A stretch of 64,000 nt of DNA from Candidatus Roizmanbacteria bacterium (GCA_016215445.1 JACRJL010000003.1:62001-126000), one strand, 5' to 3'; positions 34,392 through 42,958 are shown, counted from the stretch's first letter. The notes: generated from the sequence alone by a model not told the origin. Numbers and translations are program-made.

Positions 34392-35470
34392 ATTTCTTTT
34401 AAAGATTTTTTAAAGGCAGTAATAACCTGATCGAGGTCTTTTTTATTGACAAATCCCATATGGGCAACACGGACGATTTTTCCTTTCAAACCACCCATGC
34501 CTCCGGCGATAACTGTCTGATATTTTTCCCGCAAGAGTTTTCTCCAGGCAGATTCATCTACTTGTTCCGGCGGCCAGATGGAAGTTACAGTCGGAGAGGC
34601 ATTTTTTTCGTCAACAACAAGTTTTAATCCGATTTTTTTTAATTGCTGGCGAAAATAGTCCCGAAGAGCCAGATGTTTTTTAAAGATGTTTTCTTTTCTT
34701 TGTTTGTTCATTAATACCAGGGCTTTTTCAAGACTGTATAAAACCGAAACTGCCGGTGTCGCCGGTGTTTGATTTTTCTGGGCAAATTTTTCGTACAAAG
34801 ACAGATCAAAATAAAATTTTGGCATTTTAGAAAGTAGGTGTCTCGCCCAGGCTTCTTTGGAAACGGCAACCATGGCGATTCCAGGGCTGGCCATCCAGGC
34901 TTTTTGGGAGGCTGTGATCAAAACGTCAATTTTGAGGCGGTCCATCGGTAGGTCGACAGCTCCGAGGGCGCTGACTGAATCGACCAAGAGTAAGGGTTGG
35001 CTCGGATGGTTCTTGACCAAGGGCGCGATGCTGAATAAATCGTTTAAGACTCCGGTTCCGGTTTCGTTGTGGGTGATGAAAACTCCGGCGAGTTTTTTCG
35101 TTTTTTTCAAAGTTTGTCGGACTACTTCTTTATCAACACCTGTGCCTTCAGGGAACTTGATTTGATTTACTTTCAATCCATATCTGCGGCCGATTTCACT
35201 CCAACGGTTTCCGAATTCTCCGCAGGTAAAATAGATTACTTCGTCTCCGGGCGAGAAAAAATTGACGACCCCTGTTTCCAACCCTCCTGTCCCTGAGGCG
35301 GTTAGAAGATAAATTGGATTTTCGGTTTGAAAGAAATACTGCAGATTCATAACGATGTTTTTATGGATGACTTCGTAACCTTTGCCCCGGTGGCTGATTA
35401 CTTGTTTATTCAATGAAGAGATGACTTGAGGCGGAAGTGGTGTTGGCCCTGGAATCCTAAGGTTCACCAT
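34388..35470 (-). CDS. Class V aminotransferase (serine/phosphoserine type)
   Basis: A 360-residue PLP enzyme related to alanine-glyoxylate and serine-pyruvate aminotransferases. LTASGTGGLETGVVNFFSPGD opens the PLP domain, LLVDSVSALGAVDLPMD carries the cofactor Asp, and ITASQKAWMASPG holds the Schiff-base Lys. The related MJ0959-type enzymes of methanogens make phosphoserine from phosphohydroxypyruvate. As first gene of an operon with SerA, that step is the likely role. TATGAT lies 10 bases before the ATG. Confidence 0.85.
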   Translation of the reverse strand: MVNLRIPGPTPLPPQVISSLNKQVISHRGKGYEVIHKNIVMNLQYFFQTENPIYLLTASGTGGLETGVVNFFSPGDEVIYFTCGEFGNRWSEIGRRYGLKVNQIKFPEGTGVDKEVVRQTLKKTKKLAGVFITHNETGTGVLNDLFSIAPLVKNHPSQPLLLVDSVSALGAVDLPMDRLKIDVLITASQKAWMASPGIAMVAVSKEAWARHLLSKMPKFYFDLSLYEKFAQKNQTPATPAVSVLYSLEKALVLMNKQRKENIFKKHLALRDYFRQQLKKIGLKLVVDEKNASPTVTSIWPPEQVDESAWRKLLREKYQTVIAGGMGGLKGKIVRVAHMGFVNKKDLDQVITAFKKSLKEI

Positions 35471-35529
35471 AGTTTTTTAAATCATACTTAGTGTCAATGA
35501 ATTTGTCAACTTTTGTTAGAATATTAAAT

Positions 35530-36885
35530 ATGCAGATTATTGCTGATTTACAGCTTCATTCACGATACTCACGCGCCGTCTCCCCCAACATGACTTTAGA
35601 TGAAATCTCTCGTTGGTCAAAAGTCAAAGGAATCCAGTTGGTCGCAACCGGCGACTGGACTCACCCGCTGTGGTTTAGGTCAATAAAAGAAAAGCTAAAA
35701 GAATCTTCTTCTGGGATTTTTACATTGAAAGATAAGCCCGGAGAAACTCAATTTTTACTGTCTACGGAAATTTCTAGTATCTATTCCCAAGGTGGTCAGG
35801 TCCGCCGGGTTCACAATCTGATTTTTTCCCCGTCAATTGAAACCTGTGAAAAAATCATCAAAGAGTTAAATAGTCGGGGATGCAATCTGATGGCAGACGG
35901 CCGGCCGATTATTGGAGTATCATCTGTTGATTTGCTTAAACTGGCTTTAAATATAGACGAGAGAATTCTTTTTATCCCCGCCCACGCCTGGACTCCCTGG
36001 TTTGCCGTTTTTGGATCGAAATCAGGATTCGATTCATTGCAGGAGTGCTTTGGAGACTATGCTAAATATATTTATGCAGTTGAAACCGGATTGTCTTCTG
36101 ACCCGATTATGAACTGGCAGGTGAAAGAATTGAAGGACCGGTCGATCGTTTCCTTTTCCGATGCTCACTCAGGACCCAAGCTTGGTAGAGAGGCAACTGT
36201 GTTTGTGCCAAATTTAAATGATAAATCACAAATTACAAATGAATTTCAAATTTCAAATTTCAAATTTCAAGATATAGCAGACGCGATCAAGAAAAACCCA
36301 GACGGAAAATTAAAAATCGGTTATACAATTGAATTTTTTCCCGAGGAGGGAAAGTATCATTGGTCAGGTCATAGAGTTTGTAATATTCGCTACAACGCTC
36401 GGGAAATCAAGGAAAAAGGATCTGTCTGCCCTGTTTGTCATAAACCATTGACTGTCGGCGTGGAGAATCGCGTCCTTGACCTGTCTGAAAAACTTCTCGG
36501 TCCGGAAGACCTTTTGTTTATAAAAAATAAGGTCGGTTTGACCTTTGTCTATGATAAGGAAAAAACCAGGAGACCTTTTGTATCTATGATTCCTTTTCTT
36601 GAAGTTTTACTTGAGCTAAACAACCACTCGCCGACCAAAGCACAAAGAGAGTATGAAAGGTTCACGACTAATTTGGGGACTGAATTTGATATTTTACTTC
36701 GCAAGGATTATGAAGAGATAGGAAAGTTTGGCGGGGAGAAATTGCGTCAGGCGATTGAAATAATAAGGGAAAGAAAGGTGTTTGTTGATCCGGGATACGA
36801 CGGGGTTTTCGGAAAGGTGAAGATCTTTAATGAAGCAAATGAAGAAGTTAAAGAAAAAAAACAAACCCAACAAACCTTATTTTAG
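35530..36885 (+). CDS. Endonuclease Q
   Basis: A 451-residue protein starting at the ATG at 35530, 7 bases after a TAGAAT box; a start at 35491 would be upstream of it. It has a PHP-type nuclease domain with DLQLHSRYSRAVSPNM, TGDWTHPLW, STEISSIY and FSDAHSGPKLG. A zinc finger follows (C at VCNIRYNARE, then SVCPVCHKPL), then a helical C-terminus. EndoQ cuts DNA 5' of deaminated bases and abasic sites. It ends in QQTLF, which fits a beta-clamp-binding peptide. A low-complexity in-frame insertion is at 36220-36270. Its last 56 bases overlap the next gene. Confidence 0.9.
   Translation: MQIIADLQLHSRYSRAVSPNMTLDEISRWSKVKGIQLVATGDWTHPLWFRSIKEKLKESSSGIFTLKDKPGETQFLLSTEISSIYSQGGQVRRVHNLIFSPSIETCEKIIKELNSRGCNLMADGRPIIGVSSVDLLKLALNIDERILFIPAHAWTPWFAVFGSKSGFDSLQECFGDYAKYIYAVETGLSSDPIMNWQVKELKDRSIVSFSDAHSGPKLGREATVFVPNLNDKSQITNEFQISNFKFQDIADAIKKNPDGKLKIGYTIEFFPEEGKYHWSGHRVCNIRYNAREIKEKGSVCPVCHKPLTVGVENRVLDLSEKLLGPEDLLFIKNKVGLTFVYDKEKTRRPFVSMIPFLEVLLELNNHSPTKAQREYERFTTNLGTEFDILLRKDYEEIGKFGGEKLRQAIEIIRERKVFVDPGYDGVFGKVKIFNEANEEVKEKKQTQQTLF
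36220..36270 (+). repeat. In-frame low-complexity insertion in EndoQ
   Basis: AAATCACAAATTACAAATGA is followed by four copies of a 7-base unit (ATTTCAA), encoding KSQITNEFQISNFKFQ. A related sequence with the same frame occurs in thiL at 39179-39210. Confidence 0.7.
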
Positions 36886-38095
36886 AATAATTAATAAAAT
36901 ACTTTTTTTATTATTTATTTTTTTATTATCGACGCAGTTGGGGAAGCATTTTTTCCCTTCCTTTTCTTATCTCAATGGAGTTAGGGTGGACTATCTTTCC
37001 CCTACTTTATATCTGACGGACATTTTAGTTGTTTTACTTTTTTTTCTTAATTTCAATACTGTTGTTGATTTTTTCAAAAACAAAAAAGTTTTAATCGGGC
37101 TGAGTCTATTGTTTATCAATGCTGTACTCGCAAAAAATCAGCCCGTAGCTCTTTATCAATTGATAAGGATTGTTGAATTCCTGATTATTTTTTCCCTAAG
37201 CAGCATTTTATTCAAAGTCATCAAGGAAAAGACAATTTTGGTAGTTTTGTTATTAACTTCAAGTTTCCAATTCCTTTTGGTCGTATTGCAGTTGGTCTAT
37301 AGACAGTCGATCCAGGGAGTATTTTACTGGTTTGGGGAAAGACTTTTTAACCTCTCGACTCCTGGGATTGCCAAAGCAAGTCTAAAAGGTATAGAATTTC
37401 TCCGTCCTTACGGAACTTTTTCCCACCCGAATTCACTGGCAGGATTTTTCCTTCTTTTATATTTTTATGTCCTTGTCGACAGGAAGTTTGAAAAATATTT
37501 TTTACTGAAATCTTTGTGTCTTTTTATTTTTAGCGTTTTGATTCTCCTTTCCTTCTCAAAAGTAGCCATTCTAACTTATTTAATACTAAATACTTTTTAT
37601 TTCATGCGTAATACTAAAGTCACCTGCCGGATCTGTTGGTTGTCGCGGATTATTATCCCAATAATTATTTCCTTTCTTTTCCTCCAGGCGGTAACAGATC
37701 CTTTGACACTTGAAAAAAGGATAGGTTTGTTCAAAAATTCGCTTGAGATCATTTCCCAGCACCCGGTTTTAGGTGTCGGAATAGGGAATTATCTCATTGC
37801 TCAATCGGTTTTTGCTTCAAAGTATTTTCTATTTTTTAACCAACCGGTTCATAATATCTTTCTTTTGTTTATTGCAGAGACGGGTATTTTAGGCGGAGCA
37901 GTAATTATCAGCTTTCTTTTCAAGCCTGTTTATCGGATTATTAAAAACAACCCTTATATAATTTTTGTTGTTTTTTTGACAGGTTTTTTTGACCATTATT
38001 GGTTGACTCTGATGCAGAATTGGTTGGTTTTGGCTTTGGTTTATGGAAGTGTCTCTAGTTCTTTCTTTATTTCAAGATTTAATTTGAGGAGCTGA
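36830..38095 (+). CDS. O-antigen ligase/polymerase-family membrane protein
   Basis: A 421-residue protein with about eleven membrane helices. The periplasmic signature region PYGTFSHPNSLAGFFLLL and the later ISQHPVLGVGIGNYLIA and NQPVHNIFLLFIAETG are typical of the WaaL/RfaL-Wzy family. It would join or polymerise surface glycans. The ATG at 36830 has AAAGGTGA about 9 bases upstream and lies inside the end of EndoQ, so the two are probably translationally linked. Confidence 0.88.
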   Translation: MKQMKKLKKKNKPNKPYFRIINKILFLLFIFLLSTQLGKHFFPSFSYLNGVRVDYLSPTLYLTDILVVLLFFLNFNTVVDFFKNKKVLIGLSLLFINAVLAKNQPVALYQLIRIVEFLIIFSLSSILFKVIKEKTILVVLLLTSSFQFLLVVLQLVYRQSIQGVFYWFGERLFNLSTPGIAKASLKGIEFLRPYGTFSHPNSLAGFFLLLYFYVLVDRKFEKYFLLKSLCLFIFSVLILLSFSKVAILTYLILNTFYFMRNTKVTCRICWLSRIIIPIIISFLFLQAVTDPLTLEKRIGLFKNSLEIISQHPVLGVGIGNYLIAQSVFASKYFLFFNQPVHNIFLLFIAETGILGGAVIISFLFKPVYRIIKNNPYIIFVVFLTGFFDHYWLTLMQNWLVLALVYGSVSSSFFISRFNLRS

Positions 38096-38589
38096 TTAAG
38101 AGGTTCCTGCAATCCTTCGGGAAGAGTTTTGATCATTTCACCTATTAGTTCGGCGTGTTTAGCATTGGATAATTTTAAGGTTTCGACAAAGCTCGACGGC
38201 GGCTGCCCACCTTGTTTTTTAACTTCTTTTAAAAGTCCGGGAATTTTGGAAAAATATTTTTCAGCCTTGGAAAAGGTTGTAATAGCGGGTTGGCTTTTGC
38301 CTTTTTTGGCTAAGGCCATTGCCATGGCAGCTCTTTTATCAGAGTACAAAAGGTAGACTTGGGCCTTTTTTATATTATCCCGAGTGAGAAATTCAGTGAT
38401 GCGATCGCGGACGATTTTCAAAAAGTATAAAGGATGGTCTGGCAGAATCCCCGGGTAAGGAAGGTCATAGATGACTTTTTCTTGGGGAGTGCTTATACTG
38501 GCTCCAGATGACTCCATGACAAAGTACGCCATAGCCGGAAGAATGACCAGGATTAAGAATATCAGGATAGCTCGACCAAATTTCTTCAT
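38041..38589 (-). CDS. DUF5667-domain secreted or anchored protein
   Basis: A 182-residue protein with an N-terminal membrane helix (about 6-24) and a helical domain. The signature YPGILPDHPLYFLKIVRDRITEFLT, followed by AQVYLLYSDKRAAMAMALAKKG, matches DUF5667. The family is common in CPR and related groups with no known function. TATAAT lies 11 bases before the ATG. Its 3' end overlaps the ligase gene by 55 bases on the opposite strand. Confidence 0.85.
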   Translation of the reverse strand: MKKFGRAILIFLILVILPAMAYFVMESSGASISTPQEKVIYDLPYPGILPDHPLYFLKIVRDRITEFLTRDNIKKAQVYLLYSDKRAAMAMALAKKGKSQPAITTFSKAEKYFSKIPGLLKEVKKQGGQPPSSFVETLKLSNAKHAELIGEMIKTLPEGLQEPLNQLLKLNLEIKKELETLP

Positions 38590-38619
38590 AAAACAGTTTA
38601 ATTATATAAAAATCATGCT

Positions 38620-38652
38620 AAAAAAACAACCCCGAACCACATTGGGTTCGGG
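38620..38652 (-). terminator. Rho-independent terminator after HU
   Basis: On the minus strand CCCGAACC and GGTTCGGG form an 8-base stem with a 6-base loop, followed by GTTG and a T run. It starts 27 bases after the HU stop. Confidence 0.88.
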
Positions 38653-38678
38653 ACTGTTGGATTGTTATTAAGATCCGT

Positions 38679-38951
38679 TTACTTAACCATTCTTTTCAAG
38701 CTTTTACCAGCGGTAAAGCCTGGAGTTTTGGTGGCTGGGATTTGGATCTCAGCACCAGTTTGTGGATTGCGGCCTTTTCTGGCAGCTCTCCTTCTTACCA
38801 TAAAGGTACCAAAACCAGTAACAACTACTTTTTCTCCTCTTTTCATGGCGTCAGCCATTGTGGAAAAGACTGTTGAGACTGCATCTTTGGCGGCTTTTGC
38901 GGTAAGATTAGCTTTTTTTGCAACTTGGGCAACTAAATCTGCTTTTGTCAT
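38679..38951 (-). CDS. hup: HU-family nucleoid protein
   Basis: A 90-residue DNA-bending protein of the HU/IHF family at normal length. Conserved features are MTKADLVAQVAKKANL, FGTFMVRRRAARKGRNPQTG in the DNA-binding arm and the C-terminal FTAGKSLKRMV. The arm Pro-containing tip IQIPATKTP is present. It has one of the strongest translation signals of the window and a clear terminator, consistent with high expression. Confidence 0.97.
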   Translation of the reverse strand: MTKADLVAQVAKKANLTAKAAKDAVSTVFSTMADAMKRGEKVVVTGFGTFMVRRRAARKGRNPQTGAEIQIPATKTPGFTAGKSLKRMVK

Positions 38952-38959
38952 GTATGTGT

Positions 38960-38969
38960 CACCTCCTTT
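38960..38969 (-). promoter_or_regulatory. Consensus Shine-Dalgarno of HU
   Basis: The minus strand reads AAAGGAGGTG, 8 bases before the ATG, fully complementary to the 16S anti-SD. It contrasts with the many operon heads lacking any SD. Confidence 0.85.
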
Positions 38970-39087
38970 GAAAGACTATAAATATTAATTGAAATGAATT
39001 AACAACAACAGAATATTACTTTTTAGGCTTCCTGTCAATCCATATTTAAAACATCTTATTATAACAATCTGTATCAATTTAAGGGCT

Positions 39088-39999
39088 TCATGACGGGGAG
39101 AAATGATCGAAGCTTTTGTCTTTTAGTTTATTTTTATCCAAGAAAACACCCGACCCTTTGTAAACTTTTCCAATCAAAATTAATTTGTCATTTGTCTTTT
39201 GTGATTTACCATTTTGTGTCAATAATACTTGATAATCTTCTCCTCCTTTTAGGGCAAAATCAATTGGATTAAATCGATATTTTTTACAAAATAATTTTAA
39301 TTCTCTGGATAAAGGAATTTTTTCAGAGTTGATAATTATTTTTTTTTGGCTTGAATTAGCAAGGTGATAAATGTCAGAAGATAAACCGTCACTGACGTCG
39401 ATCGAGCTCGTTGCATTTTGGCTCAAGTATTTTGCGTGATTTAAATTAATTACTGGTTTAAGATGTTTTTCAATTAATATTTTCTCAAAGCTTTCGTAAG
39501 GCTTTTTTTTCATCGTTAAAAGTTTCAGCCCGGCGCGTGAGTCACCGATTGGACCGGTTAAATAAACATTGTCTCCTGGTTTGGCTTGTCGTCTCCCGAT
39601 AAATTTTTTTGTTTCTCCTATCATGAAAACGTCGAGTCCGAGTTTTTCAGAACCCGTTATGTTTCCGCCGACAACCTGGCAGTCGTAGTACTGACAGGCT
39701 TTTTTAATCTGCCGCGAAATCGGTTCGACAAGCGTAATTTTATTTTTAGGAAGAAGAAGAGAAACGAGGGCATATTTTGGTTTCCCTCCCGAAGCGACGA
39801 TGTCGGAAACATTAACGCTTATTGCTTTCCAACCGAGAAATTCCTGCGGAAAATAATTCAGGAAATGTCTGCCTTCGAGAAGAATATCATTGGTTAACAG
39901 TAAAGTTTTGTCGCCAATTTTAATCGGAGCCGTATCGTCTCCGATGAGGTCGTTCTTTAAAATAGATTTTATTTTGTCGATTAATTGGAATTCGTTCAT
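39088..39999 (-). CDS. thiL: Thiamine-monophosphate kinase
   Basis: A 303-residue ATP-dependent kinase converting thiamine phosphate to the diphosphate cofactor. Family motifs are present: IGDDTAPI near the start, LTNDILLEGRHF, VNVSDIVASGGKP, VVGGNITGS, TGPIGDSRAG and SSIDVSDGLSSD, then LKGGEDYQVLL. A short insertion KSQKTNDK (39179-39210) extends the loop after QVLLTQNG. No other thiamine gene is in the window, so the cell may salvage thiamine phosphate. Confidence 0.92.
   Translation of the reverse strand: MNEFQLIDKIKSILKNDLIGDDTAPIKIGDKTLLLTNDILLEGRHFLNYFPQEFLGWKAISVNVSDIVASGGKPKYALVSLLLPKNKITLVEPISRQIKKACQYYDCQVVGGNITGSEKLGLDVFMIGETKKFIGRRQAKPGDNVYLTGPIGDSRAGLKLLTMKKKPYESFEKILIEKHLKPVINLNHAKYLSQNATSSIDVSDGLSSDIYHLANSSQKKIIINSEKIPLSRELKLFCKKYRFNPIDFALKGGEDYQVLLTQNGKSQKTNDKLILIGKVYKGSGVFLDKNKLKDKSFDHFSPS
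39179..39210 (-). repeat. In-frame insertion in thiL related to that in EndoQ
   Basis: The minus strand reads TAAATCACAAAAGACAAATG, matching the EndoQ insertion at most positions and in the same reading frame (KSQ-x-TN). Confidence 0.6.
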
Positions 40000-40015
40000 T
40001 GGTTAATATTGCGGG

Positions 40016-40114
40016 GCCTGTCTCGTGTCTTTTCCCGTCGGTGCTCGCTTCGGTCAATATACCTCGACTGCGCGCCGCCGGGATCCCTAGACCCTCGACA
40101 CCCGCAGCTTTTTA
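40016..40114 (-). other. GC-rich intergenic element between rny and thiL
   Basis: About 100 bases much richer in G+C than the surroundings. It has the palindrome GGGATCCC, a direct repeat CTCGAC and, on the minus strand, a possible long-range closing stem GCGGG...CCCGC. It may be a structured RNA in the rny-thiL transcript. I could not match it to a known RNA. Confidence 0.4.
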
Positions 40115-40115
40115 A

Positions 40116-41573
40116 CTAAATTTTTGTTGTTGCCTCTGCTCGCGTTTCCCTAATAATTGTTACCTTGATTTGGCCTGGGAAGACGTCGAATTTCGATTCC
40201 AACTCTTCTCTTATTTTCTCAGCCATCACTGTCGCCTCATCGTCTGTTATCTCGTCGGGGCGGACAACCACTCGAAGTTCCCGTCCTGCCTGCAAAGCAT
40301 AGGCTTCGCGGACGCCTTTTTTGGCCTTGGCAACTTCTTCGATAGTTTTGATTCTTTTCAGATATTCCTCAAAGTCTTCGTGTCTGGCGCCTGGTCTTCC
40401 TCCTGAAACAGCATCTGAGATGTAGACTATAATAGCTTCGATTGATGGAAATGGGATATCCTCGTGGTGGGCGGCGACGCAGCCGACAACGGTTTGCGGA
40501 AAGCGGTGCTTATTCAAAAGTTCTACTCCCAGGTCAACATGGGATCCTTCTTTGTCAGTGACGACTTTACCTATATCGTGTAATAAGCAACCCAATTTGA
40601 CGACATTGACGTCTGCTCCCAGTTCGTGAGCCAAGGCAATACCGATTTTGGTTTCCTCAAGGGTATGGACGATCATGTTTTGACCGTAAGAATAACGATA
40701 TTTGAATCTTCCCAGAGTTTGGGTGATTTCAGAGGGGAGGTTGAAGACTCCTACCCGATGGGCTAAATCTTCTCCGGCTTTGAAAATATCTTTGTCAACG
40801 TCTTCCTTGGTTTTTTTGACTATTTCCTCAATTCGTTGCGGTTGGATTCGACCGTCTTTAATGAGTTTTTCTAAAGACAAACGGGCAATTTCCCGTCTGG
40901 CGGCGTCAAATGAAGAGAGTCGAATTACCCCTTCTTCTTCCAGATCGACGTCTACGCCGGTTGCGATCTCAAAGGCGCGAATATTTCGTCCGTCCTTACC
41001 AATGATTCTTCCTTTAAAATCTTCACTTGGAAGGTTAATCACTGACAAGGTATATTCGGCAGTGTAATCAACTGCGCCATAGCGCATCGCGTCGACTAAA
41101 ATACTTTTAGCTTTGTCGTCGGCAGTTGACTTGATTTCCTCTTCGGCGGCTTTTATTTTTTTCGCGATTTCTTCTTTGAGTTTATCTTCCCAACCGCGAA
41201 GCAGTAAATCTTTAGCCTCGTCCTTGGTCATCTTAGCGATTTTTTCTAATTTTGCGAGCATTTCGGTTTTCTTTTCCTCGAGTTCTTTTTTCAATTTTTC
41301 ATAGAAGTTTTTTGTATCGAGAGCTGACTGTTTTTCCCGATTAGCGAAATTTTCTTTTTCTTCAAGTTGCTCTTCGCGCTTGGAAAGTCTTTTTTCAACT
41401 TCGAGAGCGGCCGTGGCCGTCTCTCCGGCTTTTCTTTCGGATTCTACTTTGAACTTTAGAGCCTCATTACGGGCTTTAATAATAATTTCTTCGGCCTGAA
41501 TTTTGGCCGTATTCAATAAATTTTCCCGATCCTGTTTTATAGAAAGGAACTTTTTAAAAAATTTCTGAAGCAT
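40116..41573 (-). CDS. rny: Ribonuclease Y without membrane anchor
   Basis: A 485-residue endoribonuclease. A coiled coil fills residues 1-160, then a KH domain (LPSEDFKGRIIGKDGRNIRAFE) and an HD domain with GCLLHDIGKVV follow. RNase Y initiates mRNA decay. The usual N-terminal membrane helix is missing: the protein starts MLQKFFKKFLSIKQDRENLL, and an in-frame stop lies a short way upstream of the ATG. A structured leader is at 41598-41672. Confidence 0.93.
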   Translation of the reverse strand: MLQKFFKKFLSIKQDRENLLNTAKIQAEEIIIKARNEALKFKVESERKAGETATAALEVEKRLSKREEQLEEKENFANREKQSALDTKNFYEKLKKELEEKKTEMLAKLEKIAKMTKDEAKDLLLRGWEDKLKEEIAKKIKAAEEEIKSTADDKAKSILVDAMRYGAVDYTAEYTLSVINLPSEDFKGRIIGKDGRNIRAFEIATGVDVDLEEEGVIRLSSFDAARREIARLSLEKLIKDGRIQPQRIEEIVKKTKEDVDKDIFKAGEDLAHRVGVFNLPSEITQTLGRFKYRYSYGQNMIVHTLEETKIGIALAHELGADVNVVKLGCLLHDIGKVVTDKEGSHVDLGVELLNKHRFPQTVVGCVAAHHEDIPFPSIEAIIVYISDAVSGGRPGARHEDFEEYLKRIKTIEEVAKAKKGVREAYALQAGRELRVVVRPDEITDDEATVMAEKIREELESKFDVFPGQIKVTIIRETRAEATTKI

Positions 41574-41597
41574 ATGATTTATGGAAGCTTGAAGAGG

Positions 41598-41672
41598 AAA
41601 ATGTTGTTATGCCACAATACCGCGGTCTGCGGTTTGATGGGAAGTTAGATATAAACTTTTTAACAACATTTT
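41598..41672 (-). promoter_or_regulatory. Three-way-junction-like 5' leader of rny
   Basis: A 12-base perfect stem (AAAATGTTGTTA at 41598-41609 with TAACAACATTTT at 41661-41672) encloses two smaller hairpins. These are ACCGC/GCGGT (about 41619-41633) and AAGTT/AACTT (about 41642-41657). On the minus strand a TTGCTT-17-AATAAT promoter would start transcription near the first arm. The element ends 25 bases before the rny ATG and is not followed by a T run in that direction. Confidence 0.55.
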
Positions 41673-41743
41673 TTAAATTATTAACTTAAATAATTCTTCA
41701 AGCAATTTCTAATATCACCTATTTTACTCCATTTATTTGAAAA

Positions 41744-42943
41744 CTACAACTTGTTTTTTACCAAATAATAATTATTTTTCATTTTTATTACCAGATAGAT
41801 TATAAATGGTAGTGGAACAATACCGGTCCAGAAAAAGATCCATTTTGGATGAGCAACTTCTGCCAAAGGCCCAGAAACAGCAACAATCACCGAATATACT
41901 ACTCCTAACAATAGATTCAATGCAGATAGTGCAGTAGCACGGTGGCGCGAATCAAAAACTTCATTGGTTAATTTATTCAATAAATTAAATCTTAGGGTTG
42001 AGGAAAACATTAAGAAAACAATTGCTAAAATATTTATTAGTGGATTTGGTATTAGGGCTAAGAGGGCGCCGAGTCCCATGATAATAGGATGAATCCAAGC
42101 CCCTTGTTTTTTAGTAAATGAAAATATTTTTACTGCCACAAATCCTATTATTAAAGCATTAAAAGCTCTGATCGACGATAAAATAATTCCCTGTGTGCTT
42201 TCACTGAAACCAAGACTATTAATGAAGATCAAATTTAAGTAAGTCATCCAAGACCAAGAAATTCCAGCGACGAACATAAAATAAACAGACAGGTGTTTTA
42301 TATATGTATTTTTAAATAATTCTTTCAGACCGTCTTTGGTTTTATTTATATAAGCAGACCATGAATATTTAATTGTATCGATGTGGGGTTCTCTCATATT
42401 TAGATAAACAAGAGAACTTAAAGCAATGCTTATACCGGTCAAAAGAAATGGCAGTGTTTGAAAAACTGAATACAGGAATCCTCCAGAAAGGGTGGCAATT
42501 ATTAATCCTGTTTGGGTAAAAATTCCTTCTCTTGCGGCTATTTTTACATATTCATCTTCTCGACCGCCTTCTTTTAATGTGTCATAAATCAAAGCTGTGT
42601 TTGCGCCGGACATGGCGCTTTCTCCAATAGCTCTAATAAGTGTTCCGACAATTATCCAAAAGCTACTAGGATAAAGAACGATAATAAACAATCCTAGCGC
42701 GTCGAGAATTCCGCCAATCGCGCAGCTGATTTTTCTTCCCCAAAGATCGGCAAAAACTCCAGTGGGCAACTCCATAAGAAACATTAAGATATATCTTGCG
42801 CTTGCCAATAACCCCATTTGAGTTAAGGTAAGATATTGATTTTGAAAGGAGATATAAACGGGAATTAAGAAAAAAAGATTGTTTAGAAATTCAGTAAGGT
42901 AGTAATAAAGAATATTTCGGTTGACCCAGTGTTTAGAATTCAT
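41744..42943 (-). CDS. Major facilitator superfamily transporter
   Basis: A 399-residue protein with twelve membrane helices. The loop after helix 2 reads PTGVFADLWGRKISC, a good match to the MFS motif G-x-x-x-D-x-x-G-R-[KR]. Substrate unknown; drug export and small-metabolite export are both possible. Confidence 0.9.
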   Translation of the reverse strand: MNSKHWVNRNILYYYLTEFLNNLFFLIPVYISFQNQYLTLTQMGLLASARYILMFLMELPTGVFADLWGRKISCAIGGILDALGLFIIVLYPSSFWIIVGTLIRAIGESAMSGANTALIYDTLKEGGREDEYVKIAAREGIFTQTGLIIATLSGGFLYSVFQTLPFLLTGISIALSSLVYLNMREPHIDTIKYSWSAYINKTKDGLKELFKNTYIKHLSVYFMFVAGISWSWMTYLNLIFINSLGFSESTQGIILSSIRAFNALIIGFVAVKIFSFTKKQGAWIHPIIMGLGALLALIPNPLINILAIVFLMFSSTLRFNLLNKLTNEVFDSRHRATALSALNLLLGVVYSVIVAVSGPLAEVAHPKWIFFWTGIVPLPFIIYLVIKMKNNYYLVKNKL

Positions 42944-42958
42944 AATTGATTAGATATT

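Noticed and set aside
40016-40114. SRP RNA or TPP riboswitch
   Set aside because: The conserved GGAAGGAAGCA-type SRP loop is absent, and the CTGAGA of the TPP aptamer upstream of thiL is not present.
41598-41672. Ordinary terminator of a plus-strand gene
   Set aside because: There is a T run on the plus-strand side, but no plus-strand gene ends upstream, and the loop contains two further hairpins.
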